Shown: positions 26,462 through 36,120, counted from the stretch's first letter. The stretch is DNA of 64,000 nucleotides from Desulfosudis oleivorans (GCA_020723325.1 DYJD01000002.1:285629-349628), one strand, 5' to 3'. Numbers and translations are program-made. Notes: a model not told the origin generated them from the sequence alone.

Positions 26462-27351
26462 AAAGCGGAATCTTTCTTTTTTTTATCAAGCGCGCTGTCC
26501 AGGATATTCTCAACAACCGTTTTCTGAATGCCATTACCATCATTACCATCGCGCTTTCCATTCTGATTGTCAGCGCTTTTGGTCTGTTTTTCGTCAATAT
26601 CAATGATCTTTTGGATTCCTGGCGCAAGGGCGTGCGTATTATCGCCTATCTTAACAACAAAGTATCCCAAACGGAAATACTGGATGTTAAAAAAAAGATC
26701 CTGCAAATCGACGGGGTCGCCGCCGCACAATTCAAATCCAAGGATGAGGCCTTGAAACAACTGAAAGAGCGCATGAAAAGGCAGGCCGCCATTTTCGAAA
26801 ATCTCCGGGAAAACCCATTGCCGGATATTTTTGAGGTGCAACTTTCAGCCACGGCCCAGAACTGGGAAAAAGTTGAAATCCTTGCTTCCCAGATCGAAAC
26901 CCTCCCGGAAATTGAATCGGTTGAGTACGGCCAGCAATGGATCGGGCGCATCACCGGCATTTTCAACCTGCTGCGATTTACCGGCTCGGCCCTTTGCGCT
27001 GTATTTTTCATGGCATCGGTTTTTATTGTGGCCAATACCATCCGCCTGTTGTTTTTTTCCAAGCGGGAAGAGTTTGATATCATGCAGTTGGTCGGCGCCA
27101 CAGAGGGATTTATCAAAACGCCGTTTTATATCGAGGCGATCCTCCAGGGAATCATCGGCGGAATTTTAGGTATCATCGTGCTTTATATATCCTATGTGGT
27201 GGTTGTATCCAATGTGGATCAGGGACTTTCCTCAGCGTTTATCCAGATCCGATTTTTACCGATCCCGGTTACTTTGTTGATCATCGCTTGCAGTACTTTT
27301 TCCGGATGGTTGGGATGCTATCTGTCTTTCAAACAATTCTTAAACACCTGA
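26458..27351 (+). CDS. ftsX: Cell-division permease FtsX
   Basis: 297 aa. Four membrane segments are visible: one near residues 22-44 (ITIITIALSILIVSAFGLFFV), then three in the C-terminal half (ALCAVFFMASVFIVANTI, IEAILQGIIGGILGIIVLYISYVVVV, VTLLIIACSTFSGWLGCYLSF). The large extracytoplasmic loop after the first segment (about 45-165) is where EnvC-type activators bind. FKSKDEALKQLKERM is typical of FtsX. It is coupled to ftsE by a 4-nt overlap and overlaps the start of envC. Confidence 0.94.
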   Translation: MKSGIFLFFIKRAVQDILNNRFLNAITIITIALSILIVSAFGLFFVNINDLLDSWRKGVRIIAYLNNKVSQTEILDVKKKILQIDGVAAAQFKSKDEALKQLKERMKRQAAIFENLRENPLPDIFEVQLSATAQNWEKVEILASQIETLPEIESVEYGQQWIGRITGIFNLLRFTGSALCAVFFMASVFIVANTIRLLFFSKREEFDIMQLVGATEGFIKTPFYIEAILQGIIGGILGIIVLYISYVVVVSNVDQGLSSAFIQIRFLPIPVTLLIIACSTFSGWLGCYLSFKQFLNT

Positions 27352-28718
27352 TCGTCCATGTCCTCGCCCTTTTTTCGGCGATTGTCATCAGTGCGCCGGG
27401 TTGGGCCCAGGAAGAAAGCGGCATCATTGTATCCGAACTCCTGAATGTCCGCAAAGGCCCCCAAAGAGAACTGCCCACCATTGCGGTATTAAAACGCGAT
27501 ACCAAGGTCCGTATTCTCGAAAGGGAAGAGGGCTGGCTTAAAATCGCTTTTGACGGAAAGACCGGCTATGTGCGCGACCGGGCGCAATATATAAAAACCA
27601 CCGCTTCGCCTGCGGAACAGCCCGAAACCCAGGATCGGGAACAACTTGTCAAGAAATCAAAGGCCATTGATCAACAGATCCAAGAACATAAGGCCGAGGT
27701 GCAAGAATATAGTGAAAAAGAAACCGAGATTATCAATGGTCTCAATGATCTTGATCTGACCTTGAACAATGCCGGCCAAAAGGTTGCCGCCTTGCGTTTG
27801 GAATTGGACGAACTGGAAAAACAAATCGCCGCAAATGATTCCGCAACACAAAAATTAATCAAGGAAATTCAAACAACTGAAAAATATATCAACCAGCGAC
27901 TGGTGGCGATTTATAAATTGAATTTGTTGGGTGAAATCCACATTCTGGCTTCCGCCAATTCCATTTTTGATTTTACCAGCCGCAAGGCTGCCATTGAGCA
28001 TATTCTTGACTACGATGAAACCGTTATAAAAAAATACACGGAAGATAAAAAGCATTTGCTGGAACTTGCGCCGCGCCTGAATCAGCAACGCCGGGAAAAA
28101 ATCGACATTGAAGAGAACCTCCAGCAGCAGATCAAAATGCTTTCTAAAAAACGCGGCAAGCGCTCGGAGCTCTTGGACCAAATCCGCAATAAAAAATCCC
28201 TGGAAATGGCGGCCATCGACTCGCTGAAGCAGGCTGCCAAAGCCCTTGATCAGACCATCATGTCCTTGCATGTGGAGCCCAAAGAAACCCCCAACAAAAC
28301 CGGAAATAAATTTGATGCATTAAAAGGCTTGCTCAATATGCCGGTCAAAGGTAAAGTGGTTTCTTTTTTCGGACCCTATAAAAATACCAAATTCAATGTA
28401 ATGAATTTTCGCAGCGGCATTGAAATCCAGGCGGAAAAAGGCGAACCGATTCATGCAGTGAGTTCCGGACTCGTACTTTTTTCAGGCTGGTTTAAAAGCT
28501 ACGGCAACATGATCATCATTGATCATGGTCATAATTATTATACTGTTTATGCACATGCGGAGGAATTGTTTAAAGCCAAAGGTGATCGGGTTGAAAGCAA
28601 GGAGGTGATCGCCACTGTGGGCGACTCGGCCACATTCACCGGCGAGGCCAACCTGTATTTTGAAGTCCGCCACCATGGTAAACCCATGGATCCGCTTGTT
28701 TGGTTAAAGAAAAGTTAA
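27315..28718 (+). CDS. envC: EnvC-like murein hydrolase activator with SH3 and degenerate LytM domain
   Basis: 467 aa from the ATG at 27315 (27306 is also possible), overlapping ftsX by 37 bp in another frame. A signal peptide ends near APGWAQ. A bacterial SH3 domain follows (VSELLNVRKGPQRELPTIAVLKRDTKVRILEREEGWLKI), then about 200 residues of coiled coil, then a LytM/M23-type domain. The M23 zinc motifs are degenerate: HxGxD reads RSGIE and HxH reads NLY, as in E. coli EnvC. It should therefore activate amidases rather than cut peptidoglycan itself. The extra SH3 domain is absent from E. coli EnvC. Confidence 0.9.
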   Translation: MLSVFQTILKHLIVHVLALFSAIVISAPGWAQEESGIIVSELLNVRKGPQRELPTIAVLKRDTKVRILEREEGWLKIAFDGKTGYVRDRAQYIKTTASPAEQPETQDREQLVKKSKAIDQQIQEHKAEVQEYSEKETEIINGLNDLDLTLNNAGQKVAALRLELDELEKQIAANDSATQKLIKEIQTTEKYINQRLVAIYKLNLLGEIHILASANSIFDFTSRKAAIEHILDYDETVIKKYTEDKKHLLELAPRLNQQRREKIDIEENLQQQIKMLSKKRGKRSELLDQIRNKKSLEMAAIDSLKQAAKALDQTIMSLHVEPKETPNKTGNKFDALKGLLNMPVKGKVVSFFGPYKNTKFNVMNFRSGIEIQAEKGEPIHAVSSGLVLFSGWFKSYGNMIIIDHGHNYYTVYAHAEELFKAKGDRVESKEVIATVGDSATFTGEANLYFEVRHHGKPMDPLVWLKKS

Positions 28719-28730
28719 AGGAGATAATGA

Positions 28731-30110
28731 ATGAGGCAGCGTTTACGATATCCCATCACCCTTTTAATGCTTGTATTTCCCTTGGCCTTGCTGGTCATTG
28801 CCGCCGGCGGATTTTTCCATAATACCGGGGCCAGCAATGATGACACCTACCAAGGTTTGAAAATTTTCTCCGAAGTCCTGGAACAAATTGAAGCCAACTA
28901 TGTCGACCCGGTGGATTCAAAAACCTTGATCCGCAAAGCCATTCAGGGCATGCTGCACAGCCTGGACCCCCATTCCATGTATTTGCCGCCGGAATCCTTT
29001 GAGTCCCTTCAGGATGACGCCAAAGGGGAATTCAGCGGAATCGGTATCGTCATCACCCTGCATAAAGAAATGCTTACCGTTGTATCCCCCATTGAAGGCA
29101 CCCCGGCCCACAAAGTTGGCATCAAACCAAAAGACATCATTATCAAAATAGACGGAAAAACCACCAAGGACATGAGCATTGCCGAGGCAGTGCAGAAAAT
29201 CAAAGGCCCCAAAGGAACCACGGTGGCCATCAGCGTTTTGCGCAAGGGGGTCTCAAAGCCCCTTGATTTTGAAATCATGCGGAGCACCATTCCCATTGAA
29301 AGCGTACGTTCTTTAATGCTGAAACCGGACTATGGCTATGTGCGGATTTTCAATTTCACGGAAAAAACCGAAGAAGATCTGAAAACCGCCCTGAACAAAC
29401 TTGAATCTGAAAAAACGCCGCTTCAGGGTCTGGTCATTGACTTGCGGGACAATCCCGGCGGGTTGCTGCCCCAGGCGGTTGCGGTTGCCGACCTGTTCAT
29501 TGAAAGTGGGGTGATCCTTTCCATCAAGGGCCGAATCGCCAAACACAATGATGTTTACAATGCTACCCCCAATAAGAAAAAGCGGGACTATCCCATTGTC
29601 ATCCTCATCAACGGCGGCAGCGCCAGCGCCTCTGAAATCGTCGCCGGCGCCCTTCAGGATCATAAGCGCGCCATCATCCTCGGCACCACTTCTTTTGGCA
29701 AAGGCTCGGTTCAAACCGTAAAACCGTTGCGGGACGGCTCGGGAATCAAGTTCACCGTGGCCCGCTACTATACACCCAGCGACCGCTCCATCCAAGCCAA
29801 AGGCATTGAGCCGGATATTGTTTTAAAACGAAGAGCCAAAGGCTCCAAGGCCACCAAAGAAAAAGAGATCGAGGATATCCCCATTAAGGAAAAAGATCTG
29901 CAAAATCATCTGGAGGCGGAACCCACCGGAGATAAAAAAGCGCCTAAAGACGGCTCCGAGTCCAAGGATAAAAAAGATTCAAACGCTGAAGAGCTCGAGG
30001 ACCCGGAATATGGCAACTTTACACCGAAACGATTATTGGAAGACAATCAGGTGCGCTACGGACTCGACCTGTTGATCAGCAATAATGTTTTCAAGAAGCT
30101 GAAAAATTGA
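28731..30110 (+). CDS. ctpA: S41-family C-terminal processing protease
   Basis: 459 aa with AAAGGAG before the ATG. N-terminal signal/anchor (LLMLVFPLALLVIAAGGFF), PDZ domain around residues 95-180 (GIGIVITLHKEMLTVVSPIEGTPAHKVGIKPKDIIIKIDG), then the S41 core: LVIDLRDNPGG, GGSASASEIVAGALQDH (Ser nucleophile) and GTTSFGKGSVQT (Lys base). The C-terminal 75 residues are charged and low-complexity (KDKKDSNAEELEDPE). CtpA proteases trim periplasmic proteins and control peptidoglycan hydrolases, which fits its place after ftsEX-envC. Confidence 0.94.
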   Translation: MRQRLRYPITLLMLVFPLALLVIAAGGFFHNTGASNDDTYQGLKIFSEVLEQIEANYVDPVDSKTLIRKAIQGMLHSLDPHSMYLPPESFESLQDDAKGEFSGIGIVITLHKEMLTVVSPIEGTPAHKVGIKPKDIIIKIDGKTTKDMSIAEAVQKIKGPKGTTVAISVLRKGVSKPLDFEIMRSTIPIESVRSLMLKPDYGYVRIFNFTEKTEEDLKTALNKLESEKTPLQGLVIDLRDNPGGLLPQAVAVADLFIESGVILSIKGRIAKHNDVYNATPNKKKRDYPIVILINGGSASASEIVAGALQDHKRAIILGTTSFGKGSVQTVKPLRDGSGIKFTVARYYTPSDRSIQAKGIEPDIVLKRRAKGSKATKEKEIEDIPIKEKDLQNHLEAEPTGDKKAPKDGSESKDKKDSNAEELEDPEYGNFTPKRLLEDNQVRYGLDLLISNNVFKKLKN

Positions 30111-30302
30111 TGCACATTTCCGCCGGTCGCAGGGCCCCAGGAGCGGGATGGCTTGCCGCCGTTCCTCTCCTGGATAGACCAGCCGGTGGTTTTGGATCAA
30201 ACCGACGGTCTTTTCATTTCCTGCCGAATACGAATATCGGTGAAAAGCATATGGAGTGAATCATGGCAAGGTTTTGCCATGAATGCAGACAAATAAAAAA
30301 GC

Positions 30303-31370
30303 ATGCCCCCCAAAAAACGAAAACGCAAAAAAGCCAAAAAAAAATCGCAAACGCCGGTTGTCCCGTTTTCCTCAAAAGATATCATTAAAACCGTATTTGT
30401 AATCATCATTCTTTTTGCCGTTATCACCAGCGCCGCTGTTCTTTTTCATATACTGCTGCCGACGTTGAAAGAGGGAACACCTTCCAAGCCCCCAACGGCT
30501 CAAAAAACAACCCCGAAAACACCTAAGACCGAAAAAACCGAGGCGGCACCGGCATCTCCACCAATTTATGAAATTTTCGCTCCGGAAGACAAGCCGCCGG
30601 TGCCCACCCCCCGCCCGCGACCGGTAACGCCTCGGCCCTTGTCCCGGCTACCCAAAGTGGCCATCATCATCGATGATCTGGGTTACGATAGCCGCATGCT
30701 GAAAAATTTTTTAAGCCTGAACGCACCATTGACTCTATCGATTCTTCCCCACAGCCCCTTGCAAGGGACCATCGCCCGCCTGGCCCCTAAAAAAGGCATG
30801 GAAATCATGCTGCATCTGCCCATGGAACCGGTTGAATATCCTTCGGTCAACCCCGGCCCGGGCGCCCTCTTGGTCTCCATGTCACCGGATGCTTTGCTTC
30901 AGCAGTTGGAGTCCGATCTGAACTCGGTTGCGGGCATCAAGGGCGTCAACAACCATATGGGCTCCCGCATGACCACCATTTCCACCCAGATGTATCAAAT
31001 TTTCACAATTTTAAAAAAGCGCGATTTATATTTTGTCGACAGCCGCACTGCCAAAGACTCGTTGTGCAAACCGGCTGCGCGCCTTTTGCAGCTCAGATTT
31101 GCGGCCCGGGACATTTTTTTGGACCATATCATTGACCCCAATACGATTCGCCGCCAGTTGCATCGGCTGGTCCAGATCGCTGTTGAAAAAGGCGAGGCGG
31201 TGGGCATCGGCCATCCCCATGAGGCCACCTATCAAATCTTGGAAGAAGAGCTGCCGACGGTCCAAACCAAGGTAACCATAGTTCCCGCTTCCGAGATTGT
31301 GCGTCCGCTGGGTGACAACGGCCAGCCTGCTGATATGGATTGGCGGGCCCGCAGAGAAAAAACGCCGTAA
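30303..31370 (+). CDS. Divergent polysaccharide deacetylase (DUF610/YibQ family)
   Basis: 355 aa. Very basic start (PPKKRKRKKAKKK), one membrane segment (TVFVIIILFAVITSAAVLFHILL), a Pro-rich linker, then the divergent deacetylase domain: VAIIIDDLGYDSRMLKNFLSLNAPLTLSILPHSP, MEIMLHLPMEP, NNHMGSRMTT and AVGIGHPHEATYQIL. This family regularly follows envC and ctpA in proteobacteria and is assumed to act on periplasmic glycans. The stretch before it (30111-30302) holds no gene. Confidence 0.9.
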   Translation: MPPKKRKRKKAKKKSQTPVVPFSSKDIIKTVFVIIILFAVITSAAVLFHILLPTLKEGTPSKPPTAQKTTPKTPKTEKTEAAPASPPIYEIFAPEDKPPVPTPRPRPVTPRPLSRLPKVAIIIDDLGYDSRMLKNFLSLNAPLTLSILPHSPLQGTIARLAPKKGMEIMLHLPMEPVEYPSVNPGPGALLVSMSPDALLQQLESDLNSVAGIKGVNNHMGSRMTTISTQMYQIFTILKKRDLYFVDSRTAKDSLCKPAARLLQLRFAARDIFLDHIIDPNTIRRQLHRLVQIAVEKGEAVGIGHPHEATYQILEEELPTVQTKVTIVPASEIVRPLGDNGQPADMDWRARREKTP

Positions 31371-31407
31371 CTATTGTCCTTTCGGCCTTGGTCATGGTTT
31401 CGGCCTT

Positions 31408-31436
31408 ATCGCGGCTGGAAGCCGCTCCCACAAAGG
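31408..31436. repeat. REP-like hairpin element
   Basis: ATCGCGGCTGGAAGCCGCTC followed by CCACAAAGG: a 6-bp stem GCGGCT/AGCCGC with loop GGA. This form resembles bacterial REP sequences described from many proteobacteria. One copy was seen, in the 204-bp gap between the deacetylase and the convergent ABC permease gene. Confidence 0.5.
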
Positions 31437-31574
31437 AGGATGGCCGAAACGATGATCAAGGCTGTCCTTTCAAATTTTTTTCGATCCCTTCATATTCCAA
31501 TGTAGTAAGCGGCCATCTGATTTTAATGGCCGACGGCACCGTGGCGCGCACAGGGGGCTCGGCTTGTTAAGCGG

Positions 31575-32783
31575 TCACTCATAGCGCAAGGCCTGGATGG
31601 GATCCTGGAGGGCGGCTTTGCGGGCAGGGTACACGCCGAAAAAAACACCGACAGCCACGGAAAAGGTAAAGGCCATGATGATGGACCAGGCCGAGACCCG
31701 GGTGGGCAGGACAGTCACGAACAGGGGAATGGCCAGGGCCAGGCCCACCCCCGTAAAGATACCGATGACGCCGCCGGCGCCGCTCAGGGTGATGGCTTCC
31801 ACGATGAACTGGGCCATGATGTCGCGGTTGCGGGCCCCCAAGGCCTTGCGGATTCCGATCTCGCGGGTACGCTCGCGCACGGAAACCAGCATGATATTCA
31901 TGATGCCGATCCCGCCCACCAGCAGGGAGATGCCGGCAATTCCGCCCAGCACCGCGGTCAACACCCCCAGGATAGTGGTCATGGTCTCCAAAATGGCCCC
32001 CTGGGTTTGAATGGTGAAATCCTCCTTGTGGGCATGGCGCCGGATGAGGATGTTCTTGATTTGTAAAATGGCCCGGTCCACATCCTCGGCCCGGGGGGTG
32101 GAAGCCAAAATCTCGAACAAGCCGTCGGTATCGAAAAGCTCCTGGCCGCTGGTCACCGGGATGAAGACCACGTCGTCGATGTCCCAGCCGAGACTCGTTC
32201 CTTTTTTGCGCATGACCCCCACCACCCGGTACCGCGCATCGGCCAGGCGCACGACTTTTCCAAGGGCGCTTTCCTCCCCGAACAATTCATCCTTGACTCT
32301 GCGGCCCAGAACCACGACCTTGGCCTTGGCATCCACATCCCCCTGGGACATAAAAGCACCGATATCCACAAAAAGGTTCCGCACCCGTGAAAATTCAGCC
32401 GTGGCGCCGATGATGCTGGTGTCGCGTCCGCGGTTTTTGTATTTGATCTTGCCGGTGCCGAACACAATGGGCACGGCATCGGTTAAAAGCCAGGCCCTTC
32501 GCCGGAGGGCCAGGGAATCGTCATAGGTCAGTTTGCGCACAGTCCCGGCCGACGGCGGGTGAAATCCACCGCTGGTGCTGGTCTTGCCGGGCGTGATGAT
32601 GAGCAGATTGGTCCCAAGGCCAGTGAGTTCCTTGGTGATGTAAGTGCGCGCGCCCTCGCCGATGGAAACCAGAAGAATCACGGCCATCACACCGATGATG
32701 ACCCCCAGCATGGTCAGTCCCGAACGTACCTTGTTGGACAGGATGGCCTCAAAAGCCACTCTGAAGGTTTCGAGAAAGTTCAT
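31575..32783 (-). CDS. MacB-type ABC permease
   Basis: 402 aa. N-terminal membrane segment (SGLTMLGVIIGVMAVILLVSIGEGA), a large periplasmic MacB_PCD domain (about 45-245), then three segments in the FtsX fold (LLVGGIGIMNIMLVSVRERTREIGIRKALGARNRDI...). Full MacB-family permease without the fused ATPase of E. coli MacB; the ATPase is encoded by the preceding gene, which overlaps it by 4 nt. It is the inner-membrane pump of a tripartite exporter with the adjacent MacA and TolC proteins. Confidence 0.92.
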   Translation of the reverse strand: MNFLETFRVAFEAILSNKVRSGLTMLGVIIGVMAVILLVSIGEGARTYITKELTGLGTNLLIITPGKTSTSGGFHPPSAGTVRKLTYDDSLALRRRAWLLTDAVPIVFGTGKIKYKNRGRDTSIIGATAEFSRVRNLFVDIGAFMSQGDVDAKAKVVVLGRRVKDELFGEESALGKVVRLADARYRVVGVMRKKGTSLGWDIDDVVFIPVTSGQELFDTDGLFEILASTPRAEDVDRAILQIKNILIRRHAHKEDFTIQTQGAILETMTTILGVLTAVLGGIAGISLLVGGIGIMNIMLVSVRERTREIGIRKALGARNRDIMAQFIVEAITLSGAGGVIGIFTGVGLALAIPLFVTVLPTRVSAWSIIMAFTFSVAVGVFFGVYPARKAALQDPIQALRYE

Positions 32784-33457
32784 GTGATCACCTGGTCATT
32801 CAGAATGCGCCCGTCCTTGAGCTGGATGACCCGCTTGCATTGGGCCGCCACATTCGGATCATGGGTCACGATGATGATGGTGACCCCCTGGCGGTTGAGT
32901 TCTGTAAGGATGTTCAGGATCTCCTCCCCGGAACGACTATCCAGATTGCCCGTGGGTTCGTCCGCCAGGAGCAAGGGCGGGTTGTTCACCAGAGCCCGGG
33001 CAATGGCCACACGCTGCTGCTGACCGCCGGACAATTCCGTGGGCTTATGTTCCAGGCGAGCGCCCAGCCCGACCCGCTCCAGCAGGGGCACGGCCCGTTC
33101 CCGGCGTTTACGGGCCGGTACTCCGCCATAGATCAGGGGTACTTCTACGTTTTTCAGGGCAGAAAAGCGCGGCAGCAGGTTGAAGGTCTGAAAGACAAAA
33201 CCGATCTTGGCGTTGCGCACCGCAGCCAGCTCGTCATCGCTCAGGGTGCTGATGTTGCGTGACTCCAAGCAGTAGTCGCCGCTGGTGGGCCGATCCAGAC
33301 AGCCCAGAATGTTCATGAGGGTGGATTTGCCTGACCCGGACGGCCCCATGACCGCCATGAACTCTCCCGGTTGAACTGTGAGATCGATGTCCGTGAGCAC
33401 AGTGATCTCCACAGAGCCCATGCGATAGATTTTACGTATATTGACTAGTTCGATCAT
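32780..33457 (-). CDS. MacB/LolD-type ABC transporter ATPase
   Basis: 225 aa. Walker A GPSGSGKSTLMNILG, Q-loop GFVFQTFNLL, signature LSGGQQQRVAIARAL, Walker B LLLADEPTGNLD and the His switch VTHD are intact. Together with the separate permease it forms the mechanotransmission-type ABC pump. The order TolC-MacA-ATPase-permease on one strand, with 4-nt overlaps at two junctions, indicates a single operon. Confidence 0.93.
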   Translation of the reverse strand: MIELVNIRKIYRMGSVEITVLTDIDLTVQPGEFMAVMGPSGSGKSTLMNILGCLDRPTSGDYCLESRNISTLSDDELAAVRNAKIGFVFQTFNLLPRFSALKNVEVPLIYGGVPARKRRERAVPLLERVGLGARLEHKPTELSGGQQQRVAIARALVNNPPLLLADEPTGNLDSRSGEEILNILTELNRQGVTIIIVTHDPNVAAQCKRVIQLKDGRILNDQVIT

Positions 33458-33528
33458 CCTGCCTTCCCGGCACAGCTTTAATGTCTAACCACCTAAGGGT
33501 ACACACATGTGAAATATCCTTATCCTTC

Positions 33529-34629
33529 CTACTCCTCGATTTTCACCCGCACCCCGTTCTTCAACCCTTCGGCCTCAGGTGTAGTTATCACATACTCCCC
33601 GCTGGAAAGACCGCCTGTTATCTGGGTGAAACTCCAATTGGTCTCACCCAGGACAACCGGTTTCATCTTGGCCAAGGTCACATCGCCGGGCTTCAAGGCG
33701 GTTCCTTCCGCGCAGTAGATCTGCTTTTTACCTTCGCGCTCAATAACCGCCTGGGAAGGAACCGAAAGCACTTCCGTGAGGGTCATCACCAATATCTCCA
33801 CATCCGCCGACATGCCGGGCTTGATCTTGGGCTGCTTTTCGTTGAAATAGATCCAAACATCCGCGGTGCGGGTTTCCAGCTTGCCGCCGCTCACAATGGG
33901 GGAGATGCGGCCTACATGCCCCGGAAATTTTTCACCTGGGTAGGCATCGATGCTGATGGTCACCTCCTGCCCTGGCTGCAAGCGGCCCAGGTCGACTTCA
34001 TCGATGGTGGCAAGGACATAAATCCGTTCCGGATTTACAATCATCACGATCTGCTTCCCCGGCAGCAGCAGTTCACCCACTTCGGTGTACTTCTTGGCAA
34101 TAACACCGTCAAAGGGTGAGCGGATGATGGAATAGTCCTGCTTCACGTTTGCATCCGCCGTGGCCGCCTGGAATTGGGCCCTGGCGATCTCATGGCTCCT
34201 GCGGGCCGCATCCAGGTCCTGCTGGGCGATCATGCCTTTGTTGAACAAGGCCTCGGTGCGGTTCTTATTCTTTTCAGCCTCTTCAAAGGTGGCCTTGCTC
34301 TGGGCCAGGTTGCTTTTGGTCTGAACCGATTCTTCGCTCAAATCCAGTTGGGCGATGAGTTCCCCGGCCTTGATCAGATCCCCCTCCCGCACCGGCAGCT
34401 TGACCACCCGGCCGGTTCGTTGGGCCGACAAGGTGACCTCGGTTTCAGACTTGACCGTGGAAGTAGTGGTGGCATTCACAATGACCCGCAGCTCCCCCGG
34501 CTTTAGTCCGCTCACTTTCACCGGCACCGTCTTCCTGCCGCCCAGGGTCCATAAACCCACGGCCGCGGCCGCCCCCACCAGCAAAATCCAGAATAGTTTG
34601 CTTCGCAGCAGTTTAGCGATCATCTTCAT
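33529..34629 (-). CDS. macA: MacA-type periplasmic adaptor (HlyD family)
   Basis: 366 aa. One N-terminal membrane segment (LLRSKLFWILLVGAAAAVGLWTLGG), lipoyl half-motifs (GRVVKLPVREGDLIKAGELIAQLD and RSPFDGVIAKKYTEVGELLLPG), an alpha-hairpin (about 100-160) that would contact TolC, then beta-barrel and membrane-proximal domains (EVTISIDAYPGEKFPGHVGRISP). It links the ABC pump to the outer-membrane channel. The start overlaps the TolC stop by 4 nt. Confidence 0.92.
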   Translation of the reverse strand: MKMIAKLLRSKLFWILLVGAAAAVGLWTLGGRKTVPVKVSGLKPGELRVIVNATTTSTVKSETEVTLSAQRTGRVVKLPVREGDLIKAGELIAQLDLSEESVQTKSNLAQSKATFEEAEKNKNRTEALFNKGMIAQQDLDAARRSHEIARAQFQAATADANVKQDYSIIRSPFDGVIAKKYTEVGELLLPGKQIVMIVNPERIYVLATIDEVDLGRLQPGQEVTISIDAYPGEKFPGHVGRISPIVSGGKLETRTADVWIYFNEKQPKIKPGMSADVEILVMTLTEVLSVPSQAVIEREGKKQIYCAEGTALKPGDVTLAKMKPVVLGETNWSFTQITGGLSSGEYVITTPEAEGLKNGVRVKIEE

Positions 34630-35939
34630 TCCATTGTTCCTTGTATCTGCTCCCCTTTTCCCATGGCGTTCATAAGCCTGGCCGCTGCCAGTTGAAAATC
34701 ATAGAGGGATTGCACATAGTCCGTCTCGGCCCGGATGGACGAAACTTGGGCATCGGTCACATCAATGTAAGGCCCCACGCCCTCCTCGTACCGGCCCTGG
34801 GCAATGGCGAAATTTTCCGCGGCCTTTTGCAGGGCACCCTCCATAACGGCGATCCTTACCTTGGCGCTTTCCATATCCGCATAATATTGACAGACCTCGA
34901 TCAAAATGCCCTGGCGGAGCGTATCCCGCCGGGCTTCGAGCAGTTGCCGGCCGGCTTTGGCCTCGCTCACCTTGCCGATGGTCAGGCCGCCTTCGTACAG
35001 CGGAATGGAAAGGGAGATGCCTGCATTCCAACTGTTCTCCACATCCCCTTGCAACCGGCCCATTTCCGTGGTGCCGTCGGCCCAATTGTACGCACCGTTC
35101 AGGGCCAGAATCGGCAGATAATGCGCTTCTTCGGCGCGCAGACGCGCCGCTGCCGAAGCGATTTCTGTCTCGGCCTTGGCAAGCTCCGGGCGCTTTCCAA
35201 GGGCCGCGGTTTTGACCTTTTCCAGGGGCGGTATATCCGGTGAGACCGCAAGGCAATCATCGATTTCCATTGGGCCTTCCGGCTCAAGCCCCATGGCGTT
35301 GTTGAGGGCCATGCCGCTGATGCGCGTGCGGTTATCGGCGGTAATGAGATTGAGCCGCATGTTGTTCACTTCCACTTGGGCCCGGGTTACGTCGAATATG
35401 GGCTTTGTGCCGGCCCGAAAAAAGGCTTGGGCTTGATTGAGATGGGTTTCAGCCTGTTCCAGAGTTTTTTGGGCAAGCAGGCTGAGGCGTTGGGCCTGGA
35501 GCAAGTCAAAATAGGCCTGCTTGACTTTCAAGATCGCCGCCTGCTTCACGCGCTCCATTTCCAATTCCGCTGCCCGGGCATTGAGACAAGCCGAATCATA
35601 GGCATTACCGGTACGGCCGAAATCATAAATGGTTTGGTTGACGGATAGCGAGGTGGTGTAGCTTTTGGTAATAGTGTCGCCCAGGGCGCCGCCCTGCTGG
35701 TGCACCTCTGAATAGCCCGTGCCGGCCGTCACCTGGGGAAAATAGCGCGAGACGGCTTGTTGCTCCCGAGCCTTGCCGGCCTCTAAATCAGCCCGGGCCG
35801 CCCGCAAGGTCGGCAGGTTTTTCAAGGCAATGTCAATGCAATCGCCAAGACTCAGTCTGTTCTCCGCAGTCCCGGGCTGAACCAGGATAAGACCCAGCAG
35901 CAGCATCGGTACAGACCATCCAATCCATTTCATTTGCAT
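34626..35939 (-). CDS. TolC-family outer-membrane efflux channel
   Basis: 437 aa from the ATG at 35939 (35933 is also possible). Signal peptide (WIGWSVPMLLLGLILVQPGTAE), then two OEP repeats (LSLGDCIDIALKNLPTLRAARADLEAGKAREQQAVSRYFPQV and LAKAETEIASAAARLRAEEAHYLPILALNGAYNW). It ends with a helical repeat carrying VTDAQVSSIRAETDYVQSLYDFQLAAARLMNAMG. It provides the outer-membrane exit for the MacAB-like pump encoded downstream. Confidence 0.92.
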   Translation of the reverse strand: MQMKWIGWSVPMLLLGLILVQPGTAENRLSLGDCIDIALKNLPTLRAARADLEAGKAREQQAVSRYFPQVTAGTGYSEVHQQGGALGDTITKSYTTSLSVNQTIYDFGRTGNAYDSACLNARAAELEMERVKQAAILKVKQAYFDLLQAQRLSLLAQKTLEQAETHLNQAQAFFRAGTKPIFDVTRAQVEVNNMRLNLITADNRTRISGMALNNAMGLEPEGPMEIDDCLAVSPDIPPLEKVKTAALGKRPELAKAETEIASAAARLRAEEAHYLPILALNGAYNWADGTTEMGRLQGDVENSWNAGISLSIPLYEGGLTIGKVSEAKAGRQLLEARRDTLRQGILIEVCQYYADMESAKVRIAVMEGALQKAAENFAIAQGRYEEGVGPYIDVTDAQVSSIRAETDYVQSLYDFQLAAARLMNAMGKGEQIQGTME

Positions 35940-36050
35940 GGGGAGTAGGCTCGCTTTCTTTTTTGCATGAAATGTAGCTGAAAGGCGGTTCTGGATCAAG
36001 CAATTTACGCCCGCAAAGGGTGGGATCACGGTTCCGGGGACAGGAAAAGG

Positions 36051-36090
36051 GACAAGCGCCGCCGCGTCCGGTTGTTGCGGCGGCCTTGTC
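36051..36090 (-). terminator. Strong hairpin after the porin gene
   Basis: GACAAG-c-GCCGCCGC pairs with GCGGCGGC-C-TTGTC around a 10-nt loop, leaving one bulged base. It lies 31 bp beyond the porin stop; on the minus strand it is followed by CCCTTTTCC. The position and stability fit a terminator separating porin from the exporter operon. Confidence 0.6.
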
Positions 36091-36120
36091 GCCTTTCTGG
36101 GAGGGATTGATTAATGGGGT

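Noticed and set aside
31340-31570. Plus-strand 76-aa frame after the deacetylase
   Set aside because: It overlaps the deacetylase end in another frame and spans the REP-like hairpin; no ribosome site.
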